From Nitrolancea sp040255925 (lineage in GTDB: Bacteria; Chloroflexota; Chloroflexia; Thermomicrobiales; Thermomicrobiaceae), in NCBI GenBank assembly GCA_040255925.1, contig JBDZVX010000008.1, positions 1-37,902 on the forward strand: DNA of 37,902 nt. The letters run 5' to 3'. The notes under the pieces are model-generated. The model worked only from the letters and a program-made list of their open reading frames with translations, was not told where the DNA came from and did no database searches. Below are positions 31,673 through 37,902 of the stretch, piece after piece (within the stretch, counting starts at the first letter, position 1; each line of letters starts with the position of its first letter). A program made the translations under genes and the position numbers.

Positions 31673-32992
31673 TCAGGTTTTCCGCCGATCTCGGCCACGC
31701 CAGCCGAAGACGCCGAGGCCGGCTAGGATGGTGACGGTACCGATGACCATCAGCGTCGGTGACACTTGCAGCGTGAGATAGACACCACTGAGGCCGCCCA
31801 ACACGAGCAGTAGGCGCAATGCTGGGACGTGGAGCGCACGATCGGGAAACCGCTGGAGCAATCGCAGTGCGGCAAGCGCGGTTAACGCGTAGCAGAGCCC
31901 GAGAAAGAAGACCGAACCGTTGATAAGGTCCGTGATCCCGACAAACTGCACGACCATCAAGGCTGATATTGCCTGGAAGATTAGCCCGATATAGGGAGTG
32001 CCGAAACGGGGATGGAGCCGGCAGAACGCGGAGGGAAACAACCCATCGGCCGCCATGGCATAGCTCAACCTGGCGACGGCGAGGGTCGCGACCTCGTAGG
32101 TCCCGGCAATCGAAACCAGCCCGCCAAGACTCATCACGATTTGTCCCAATCGCGCTGGGAGCCCAAGAGCGGTGAGCATGGCCCCAAACGCGTCCGTCAG
32201 CGGTCGTGGCGAGGTGGCGATGACGTCCCAGGGGAGCGAGACAACGGTCGAGAGGCTGGTCAGGAGATAGAACAGCGTGGCGATGGTCATGCCCAAGAAC
32301 AACCCGCGCGGCAAAGTCCGTCGCGGCTCACGCACCTCGGCAGCCGGCAAGACCGCCAGTTCAAAACCGGCATAGGCCCAGAAGATCAACAACACAGCCG
32401 GGCCTATCCCATGCCACCCGAGCGGCGCGAATGGAGTCAGGTGCCCCATTGCCGCCGTGGGCCGGAGTATGGCATAGGCCAGGCCCACGACGATCAGAAT
32501 CATGAGCGGCACGAGCTTGGCGAGGGTCAGGACATCATTCAGATGACCACCGAACCGGACGCCCGGCAGGTTGACAAGTGTCACTGCCCCTATGAGCGCT
32601 ACCTCGATCAGCAGGCGCTCAGAAAAGGTCACGTTTGGGACGAAATACTCAACATAGTCGACAAAGGCCTGAGGAAAGACTGACAGCGCAATCCACTCAC
32701 CGACATACAGAGTCCAGCCGGCGACGAAGCCAACCAGCGGTCCAAAGGCGGCATGGGTGTAGGCATACGATCCCCCGACCTCCGGCCAGATCGTGGCGCA
32801 TTGGATGAACGCGATGATGATGAGGGCAGCCAGCAATCCGGCGATGAGCCAGGCAACCAGTTGCGCCGGGCCAAGGAGTGCCGCGGCAAGCGCGGCCATG
32901 ATGTAAACATCGGCGCCGATTACGGAGCCGATCACCAGCAACGTAAAGTCGATCATTCCAAGTACCCGGCGAAATTCCGGCTGCTGGCTCAT
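31673..32992 (-). CDS. APC-superfamily amino acid/amine permease
   Basis: This 439-residue permease has about 12 membrane helices. It starts MSQQPEFRRVLGMIDFTLLVIGSVIGADVYI, with the glycine-rich break IGSVIGADVY replacing the classic GxxGSGIF of helix 1. QCATIWPEVGGSYAYTHAAF in helix 3 and FWAYAGFELAVLPAAEVREPRRTLPRG in helix 6 are the family hallmarks. It is likely a cytoplasmic-membrane amino acid importer or exchanger, with the substrate unknown. ATG 32992 is preceded by AAAGG; a start at 33031 gives 13 extra non-family residues. No binding or catabolic partner lies nearby. Confidence 0.88.
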   Translation of the reverse strand: MSQQPEFRRVLGMIDFTLLVIGSVIGADVYIMAALAAALLGPAQLVAWLIAGLLAALIIIAFIQCATIWPEVGGSYAYTHAAFGPLVGFVAGWTLYVGEWIALSVFPQAFVDYVEYFVPNVTFSERLLIEVALIGAVTLVNLPGVRFGGHLNDVLTLAKLVPLMILIVVGLAYAILRPTAAMGHLTPFAPLGWHGIGPAVLLIFWAYAGFELAVLPAAEVREPRRTLPRGLFLGMTIATLFYLLTSLSTVVSLPWDVIATSPRPLTDAFGAMLTALGLPARLGQIVMSLGGLVSIAGTYEVATLAVARLSYAMAADGLFPSAFCRLHPRFGTPYIGLIFQAISALMVVQFVGITDLINGSVFFLGLCYALTALAALRLLQRFPDRALHVPALRLLLVLGGLSGVYLTLQVSPTLMVIGTVTILAGLGVFGWRGRDRRKT

Positions 32993-33282
32993 AGACCGGC
33001 CTTTCGAGTCCCGGTGGCGTGATAATCCCACGGTCCATCGTTCGCGCGTTTGACTACGGTAATTGCTGAATCAATGCGTACGCGAGGTGCGTCGCAATTC
33101 GATAACCGGAAACGCGATTGGTGAACTGGGCCGGGCGGTTACCGCGGGTGTTTGGCAGAGGTTATGCGCATTCTCTCTCCTGGATGGCGGAATGAGAAGC
33201 TAGAGTACCCTGGCATACGCGCCCGGTAACGCGGCACACAACACCATACGCGGGCTGAAGTCGGGAGAGACAGAGGGAAACG
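32993..33282. other. Divergent intergenic region, no gene
   Basis: These 290 bases separate the leftward permease from the rightward DksA/TraR-like gene. Promoters must lie here, but I see no hexamer pair good enough to report. No tRNA or terminator is visible. Confidence 0.4.
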
Positions 33283-33627
33283 ATGGGCCCCGAATCGCAT
33301 GAGTCCATGACAGCGATCCGCGACCGGCTCGAGCATCGCCGGGAGGAGCTCAGCCGGGAGTTGGCCGAGAGCAAGCAAAACCTGATAGCCGCGATCCGCG
33401 GTGAAGCCGAGGAACACACGCTCTCCACGCATCCGGCCGATGAGACCTCGGATCTAGTGGTCGCCGAAACCAGCCTTGGCGACATCCACACCGTTGAAGC
33501 GGAACTTGCCGAAATCGACACGGCTCTGGTGCGGATACACTGGGGGATGTATGGCCGCTGCGCGGATTGCGGGAAGCCAATCGACCCGGCCGGTTGGCCG
33601 CCCTCCCGACGGCCGCTCGCTGTCTGA
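33283..33627 (+). CDS. DksA/TraR-family zinc-finger protein, frameshifted in the finger
   Basis: The reading gives 114 residues: two helices (a coiled coil, about 8-50), the linker HPADETSDLVVAETS, then YGRCADCGKPID. After that the frame yields PAGWPPSRRPLAV and stops. The next frame, from about 33589 to a TAA at 33672-33674, reads RLAALPTAARCLTWEARYEQ. This is the normal DksA/TraR continuation, with the family's fourth cysteine replaced by Trp. A single missing base near 33585-33590 would restore a full-length protein of about 130 residues. DksA proteins bind RNA polymerase with ppGpp. Here the gene is either a pseudogene, an assembly error, or a truncated one-Cys-pair protein. AGAGGGAAACG precedes the ATG. 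Confidence 0.72.
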   Translation: MGPESHESMTAIRDRLEHRREELSRELAESKQNLIAAIRGEAEEHTLSTHPADETSDLVVAETSLGDIHTVEAELAEIDTALVRIHWGMYGRCADCGKPIDPAGWPPSRRPLAV

Positions 33628-33674
33628 CGTGGGAGGCGCGGTATGAGCAGACGGTGGACGACCAAACCGGGTAA
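33587..33674 (+). pseudogene. Out-of-frame tail of the DksA/TraR-like gene
   Basis: This segment reads RLAALPTAARCLTWEARYEQTVDDQTG in two joined pieces and ends with TAA. It is the second half of the zinc finger and the C-terminal helix, displaced by one base from the upstream frame. It has no start of its own. Confidence 0.65.
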
Positions 33675-33741
33675 TGACTGGGGCGATTCAAGTGGAACCG
33701 TCACCGGCCACGGGCCCTGCCGGAGTCCAGGGAGGTAGGCA

Positions 33742-35526
33742 ATGAGCTGGCGGAATCACGAAGTCGCCCAACTCCTGCGCGGGATCGCGGAACTGTTGGC
33801 CCTGAAAGGGGAAACGCCGTTCCGAATCCGTGCCTATACCGAGGCGGCGCAGCACATCGACACCATGACTGAGGATGTTGACAGCCTCTACCAGGCTGGG
33901 CGACTGGAAGACATCCCGGGCGTTGGAGCATCGATCGCCGCGAAGATCGCCGAATACCTCAAGAACGGCCACTCCTCCTACTACGAGCAACTGCGGGAGC
34001 AAATTCCCAGCTCCGCCACCGAACTCCTCGAGATTCCGGGAATCGGTCCGGCACGTGCCCACCTCCTCTTCACCCGGTTGGGGATCACCACCGTTCAGGA
34101 ACTCATACAGGCTGCCGAAGCTCACAAGCTCCGCGACCTTCCCGGCTTCGGTGAGCAGTCGGAGGCCAAAATAGCTCGTGAGGCAGCGCGCATGACGCAG
34201 CGGACCCAGCGAATGCTGCTTGGCGTCGCCGTTCCCGTCGCCGAAGAAGTGATCCAACTGCTGCGCGGCTCCTCAGTGGTGGAGGCCATTGATCCAGCCG
34301 GGAGCCTCCGGCGCATGCGAGAAACCATCGGCGATATCGATATCCTGGTCGCGTCGAGCCGGCCGGAAACCGTCGTCGAGGCCTTTACGCGGCTACCGAT
34401 CGTTCAGGAGGTGCTGGCCAAGGGCATCACCCGCCCCTCCATCCTCACGCGCACGAACGTACAGGTCGATCTGCGGGTTATCGCGCCGGATGAGTATGGC
34501 GCGGCGTTGCAGTACTTCACTGGGTCGAAGGCGCACAACATCGCGCTCCGCTCCTTAGTCATCGAAAAAGGCTGGAAGCTATCCGAGTATGGACTCTTCG
34601 ACCAGCAGGGGCGGCGCATCGCCGGGCGGACCGAGCCAGTGATCTACGAGGCGCTGGGTATGGAATGGATGCCGCCGGAGATCCGGGAGAACCGTGGGGA
34701 GATCGAGGCGGCACTCCGGCACCGGCTTCCCAACCTCCTCGAAGAGCGAGATATCCGTGGTGATCTCCACGTCCACACGAACTGGAGTGACGGCGTCGAT
34801 ACGCCGGAGCGGATGGTGGAAACGGCGATCGCACGCGGCTACCAATATCTCGCCTTTAGCGACCACTCGCCATCGCTGAGCGTCGCTCACGGGCTTTCAA
34901 TCGATCGGGTCCGCGAGCAACGCCGGGTTATCGATCGGCTGAACGCGCGGTATGCGCCGTTCCGTGTGCTCCACGGGACCGAGGTTGATATCCTGCCGGA
35001 CGGCGAGCTCGATTATCCGGATCGCATTCTGGCGGAGTTTGATATCGTCACCGCCTCGGTTCACAGCGCCTTCGGCATGGCCCGGGAACGGATGACCGCG
35101 CGCATCCTGCGCGCCCTGAGCCATCCTAGCGTGACGATCCTTGGGCATCCCACCGGCCGCCTCTTACTGCGGCGGCCGGGGTATGCGGTGGACCTGGAGC
35201 TGGTGATCCAGGCCGCGGCTGAGCAGGGCGTGGCTTTGGAGGTGGACGGCCAGCCGGAACGGCTGGACCTGGATGATGTCTGGTCACGTAAGGCAAAGGA
35301 GGGGGGTGCGATGCTGGCCTGTGATAGTGACGCGCACGCGGCGCTCCAGCTTGCCTACATGCGCTATGCCGTCGCCACCGCGAGGCGAGGCTGGGTTGAG
35401 TCGGTCAACGTGCTTAATACGATGCCCCTTGAGCCACTGCTCGCCTATCTCGAACAACGGAAGGGCAAGGCCCGCGCGACGATCCGCGAGGCCAGTCGAA
35501 CCCACCGGCATTTGCCGACCGCATGA
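33742..35526 (+). CDS. polX: DNA polymerase X family with PHP domain
   Basis: The 594-residue enzyme has an N-terminal 8-kDa domain with two helix-hairpin-helix motifs (DIPGVGASIAAKI at 57-69, EIPGIGPARAHLL at 97-109). The Pol-beta-type palm has the catalytic aspartates Asp198, Asp200 (GDIDILV) and Asp243 (VQVDLRV). The C-terminal PHP domain from about 340 has DLHVHTNWSDG (His343, His345), FSDHS, HGTEVDIL, SVHSAF, GHPTGR and DSDAH. Bacterial PolX fills small gaps in base excision repair, and the PHP part supplies Mn-dependent 3'-5' exonuclease. All metal ligands appear present. GGGAGG lies 6-7 nt before the ATG. Confidence 0.95.
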   Translation: MSWRNHEVAQLLRGIAELLALKGETPFRIRAYTEAAQHIDTMTEDVDSLYQAGRLEDIPGVGASIAAKIAEYLKNGHSSYYEQLREQIPSSATELLEIPGIGPARAHLLFTRLGITTVQELIQAAEAHKLRDLPGFGEQSEAKIAREAARMTQRTQRMLLGVAVPVAEEVIQLLRGSSVVEAIDPAGSLRRMRETIGDIDILVASSRPETVVEAFTRLPIVQEVLAKGITRPSILTRTNVQVDLRVIAPDEYGAALQYFTGSKAHNIALRSLVIEKGWKLSEYGLFDQQGRRIAGRTEPVIYEALGMEWMPPEIRENRGEIEAALRHRLPNLLEERDIRGDLHVHTNWSDGVDTPERMVETAIARGYQYLAFSDHSPSLSVAHGLSIDRVREQRRVIDRLNARYAPFRVLHGTEVDILPDGELDYPDRILAEFDIVTASVHSAFGMARERMTARILRALSHPSVTILGHPTGRLLLRRPGYAVDLELVIQAAAEQGVALEVDGQPERLDLDDVWSRKAKEGGAMLACDSDAHAALQLAYMRYAVATARRGWVESVNVLNTMPLEPLLAYLEQRKGKARATIREASRTHRHLPTA

Positions 35527-35599
35527 GCGAAACCCATCCCCCGCGACTCACCGATCCTGGGAAACGGCTCCCGAGGCGGACATTCGCACCCATCTCCAG

Positions 35600-36598
35600 C
35601 TATCGATTGCGGAGGATAACCGCGGCGGCACCGGCGACCCCGGCGCCGGCCAGCGCGATCCAGTTCCGGTGCGTCGTCATCCAGAATTGTGAGCTGCGCT
35701 CGCGAGAACGACTGTCGAAGCTGCCATGGGCGCCGTAGTCACCGGGCACCGCCTTCCAGAGATTTACCGGCCGGTCCGGGCGCGGTGGGCCGTCATACTG
35801 TTGCGCGTCGTAGCCGGCCCTGCCCAGATAGAGGTCCAACAGCTCGGGGATGAATTTCTGACCCCAGATCGCCGCCACCGTCGGCCAGCCGATATTCAAT
35901 TCACGCCGGTGATGTTCTGATGCCCAGACGATCGCCTCGGCGGCAACCTCCGGTTGAAAGATCGGCGGGACCGGTTGCGGCTTGCGCGGCATGCGGGTCT
36001 TGTTCCACTCGAACTGCGGGGTATTCAGCGCCGGTAGCTGGACCATCGTCACCCGGACGTGGCTGCCATCGTGGATCAGCTCGGTACGCAGGGAATCGGT
36101 GAAACCACGGACCGCGGCTTTGGCACCACAGTACGCTGACTGGAGGGGAATACTGCGGTAGACAAGCGCCGAGCCGACCTGGACGATCGTGCCGTGATCG
36201 CGCGGGAGCATCCGCTTCAACGCCGCCAGGGTGCCGTAGACGTAGCCGAGGTAGGTCACCTCGGTCACGCGCCGGAATTCTTCCGGCTCCATCTCCTTGA
36301 TCGGAGAGAAGACCGTAACCATGGCGTTGTTGATCCAGAGATCGATCGGCCCGAAGGTCTCATCCACGGCAGCTGCCGCGGCCTCAATCTGGGCGGCATC
36401 GGCCACATCGGCGGGCAGGACCAGCCCTTTTCCACCCTCGGCTTCAACCTCCCGGCGCACGACCTCCAGTTCGTCGCGCCCGCGCGCGATCAGCCCGATC
36501 CGCGCGCCACGCCGGGCAAACGCCCGCACCGTTGCCCGTCCGACCCCGGCACGCGCACCGGTAACCACGACGACTCCGGGACCGCTCGATCCAGGCAT
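35600..36598 (-). CDS. Short-chain dehydrogenase/reductase with C-terminal membrane helix
   Basis: The 332-residue SDR has the cofactor loop TGARAGVG (13-20), Asp64 in PADVAD, INNA (89-92), catalytic Ser143, and YCGAK (Tyr156, Lys160). An extra C-terminal region of about 90 residues ends in a hydrophobic stretch (NWIALAGAGVAGAAAVI) that probably anchors it to the membrane. Arg40/Arg41 after the second strand suggest NADP. The substrate is unknown. GGAGG lies 6 nt before the ATG. It follows the V4R protein on the same strand after 61 nt, so they are probably co-transcribed. Confidence 0.87.
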   Translation of the reverse strand: MPGSSGPGVVVVTGARAGVGRATVRAFARRGARIGLIARGRDELEVVRREVEAEGGKGLVLPADVADAAQIEAAAAAVDETFGPIDLWINNAMVTVFSPIKEMEPEEFRRVTEVTYLGYVYGTLAALKRMLPRDHGTIVQVGSALVYRSIPLQSAYCGAKAAVRGFTDSLRTELIHDGSHVRVTMVQLPALNTPQFEWNKTRMPRKPQPVPPIFQPEVAAEAIVWASEHHRRELNIGWPTVAAIWGQKFIPELLDLYLGRAGYDAQQYDGPPRPDRPVNLWKAVPGDYGAHGSFDSRSRERSSQFWMTTHRNWIALAGAGVAGAAAVILRNR

Positions 36599-36659
36599 CG
36601 CGCCCTCCTTCTTGTCGCTTCAGGTCGGCCCGTTCTCCGGCAGCCACTCATGCCATCGC

Positions 36660-37478
36660 TCATGCCATCGGCTGAAGAGTAATTCGACAGACTGGATCGC
36701 CCTTCCCCTGGCATTCCGGCTCAGCCGATTCGAAGCGGCGATCGAAGGCCGTCGCGAAGACTCCGGCGGTGAAACCCCGGATGAAAACACAGGTAGACGC
36801 GCTCGCCTGCCCATCCCAGGGCGTCGATTCGAAGGTGCTGGAGAGCTCGATCTCTCCCTGGAGCGCGTCATTTAGCGACACGTTCCGCACGGTCGCCCAG
36901 CCGAAGACCTGGAAATCCATGATTCGCTGCTGGAGCAGGTCCTTGGTAAGCGGCAGGCCGAGCCGTTCAAGGAGCGGAGGTACCGCTGACGCGGCGAGCC
37001 GCCCCATCCGCTCGCCGGTTCGTAGAACCTCCTCATGGCCGGCAACCTGCGCGAAGCTCCTGAAGGCACCACCAATCACTTCTTTGGCCATGACGACCAT
37101 CGGAACCCCAACCACTTGGACCTGAACGTGCTCAAATGCGGCAAGGCCGGATGTTGGCGGCGCCGCATTGACGATATCGAGTCCGGGAATGGCTGAAAGC
37201 CGTTGCAGGATCTCGGCCGGGTTCGTCACACTGGTAGCTGCTGAGCCGGCATCCGTTGTGTCAACGGTCCACGCGGCCAGGAAGCGGCCGCCGGGCGACT
37301 GCTGGTAGAGATAGAGCAGCTTCAGCGAGGTACCACTCCCCCGCGTGTCATCGCGCAAGCGGTCGAGGACGGAGAGGTCATCGAGGTACGCCGTCACGGT
37401 TACCAACGTGCGATGGGGAACGACGTACATCAGCGGGAGATCGAAGGGGACCGGTTCCGGGTCTTGCGATGCAGTCAT
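36660..37478 (-). CDS. V4R-domain protein
   Basis: This 272-residue protein starts MTASQDPEPVPFDLPLMYVV at 37478. The N-terminal part (about 10-120) is not recognised. The C-terminal half matches the V4R (vinyl-4-reductase-like) fold: GERMGRLAASAVPPLLERL, VFGWATVRNVSLND, TCVFIRGFTAGVFATAFDRRF, then the small-molecule/metal motif PECQGKGDPVCRITL with two cysteines. V4R domains sense or bind hydrophobic ligands and hydrocarbons. It precedes an SDR in the same direction, so a role in the same pathway is plausible but unproven. The stop codon region is a perfect tandem repeat of about 11 bp. Confidence 0.75.
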   Translation of the reverse strand: MTASQDPEPVPFDLPLMYVVPHRTLVTVTAYLDDLSVLDRLRDDTRGSGTSLKLLYLYQQSPGGRFLAAWTVDTTDAGSAATSVTNPAEILQRLSAIPGLDIVNAAPPTSGLAAFEHVQVQVVGVPMVVMAKEVIGGAFRSFAQVAGHEEVLRTGERMGRLAASAVPPLLERLGLPLTKDLLQQRIMDFQVFGWATVRNVSLNDALQGEIELSSTFESTPWDGQASASTCVFIRGFTAGVFATAFDRRFESAEPECQGKGDPVCRITLQPMA

Positions 37479-37706
37479 CGGCTGAACGACCTTTCTGTTT
37501 CGCGGAGTGAACGCCGGCAAGGAGACGCGGAAATGGCGACACGGCCAAACCGCGTTGAGAGCCACGGCGCGGTAGTTCCCGCACTGCCGGTGCCACCTCC
37601 GGCTCGAATAGGTCAATCCTTCGCCCCACGGTCCCCGTCAATTGACCCGGCCGGTACGATGAAATTAGGGGGAACGCATTCCGGCGCATCGAAGAAGGAG
37701 CGAATT

Positions 37707-37902
37707 ATGTCCACTGATCAGAACCGGGAGATCGTGCGGGTACCCTATGAAGCCTTCAACGACCGTGATTTCGAGCGAGTTTCGACCATCGTCGCTCCCG
37801 ATGCGACCGTGGCGAACGTCGTGACCGGCGAGCGGTATGAGGGGCCAGCCGGGTTCCGCCAGTATCTGCAAACCTGGGCCGCGGCCTTCCCCGATGCCCG
37901 GC
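37707..37902 (+). CDS. SnoaL-like/ester-cyclase family protein (5' part only)
   Basis: The gene starts at ATG 37707, with AAGGAG 6 nt upstream, and is still open at the window edge (65 codons visible). The text MSTDQNREIVRVPYEAFND followed by APDATVANVVTGERYEGPAGFRQY is the beginning of a SnoaL-like cone-shaped fold, used by polyketide cyclases and many small unrelated enzymes. TTGACC at 37642-37647 could be its -35, but no clear -10 follows. It is divergent from the V4R gene. Confidence 0.8.
   Translation, partial: MSTDQNREIVRVPYEAFNDRDFERVSTIVAPDATVANVVTGERYEGPAGFRQYLQTWAAAFPDAR

Overview
The window looks like a chromosomal housekeeping segment from a GC-rich, probably thermophilic or soil-dwelling member of the Chloroflexota (Thermomicrobia/Sphaerobacter-like). 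This placement is inferred from gene content (DUF951, a membrane-anchored GlmR, glmR-gap-pgk-tpiA-secG order, a DUF151 nuclease, many GTG/TTG starts) and was not tested by any search. I see no rRNA, tRNA, CRISPR array, phage or transposase gene.

Layout. 1-6066 (minus): a nusA-rnpM-infB-rbfA-nrnA-truB translation/transcription operon, with truB running off the left edge. It is read from a promoter at 6208-6237 through a leader that holds a terminator-like hairpin. 6320-12953 (plus): glmR (cell-envelope precursor control), gap, pgk, tpiA (lower glycolysis), secG, and a membrane-anchored peptide-type solute-binding protein. 13074-15925 (plus): tatA, lepB, a DUF151 nuclease, and a SigR/RsrA-type redox sigma/anti-sigma pair. 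16343-19802 (plus): a rifampicin-phosphotransferase-like PEP-synthase-family protein and a membrane-anchored methyltransferase. 19883-24502: small genes (yggT, a membrane protein, DUF951, a helical protein, pcm, a HIT-Nudix fusion), bracketed by two copies of a composite palindromic MITE-like repeat.

24655-33031: an exopolysaccharide-initiating sugar phosphotransferase, a GAF/PAS sensor kinase, a site-2 protease with CBS domains, a GNAT acetyltransferase, a DUF1360 protein and an APC permease. 33283-37902: a DksA/TraR-like gene broken by an apparent one-base frameshift inside its zinc finger, DNA polymerase X with a PHP domain, a short-chain dehydrogenase paired with a V4R-domain protein, and the start of a SnoaL-like gene.

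How it fits together. The first two blocks diverge from one 253-bp control region, so the nusA operon and the glmR-glycolysis block share regulatory DNA. secG, tatA and lepB supply parts of protein export and maturation. The SigR/RsrA pair is a thiol-oxidation response. I found no clearly novel multi-gene defence or biosynthetic system. The most interesting items are the nusA leader hairpin, the RsrA-type cysteine pattern outside its best-known phylum, the HIT-Nudix fusion, the MITE-like repeat pair, the sequence-level frameshift in the DksA/TraR gene and the structured leader of the DUF151 gene.
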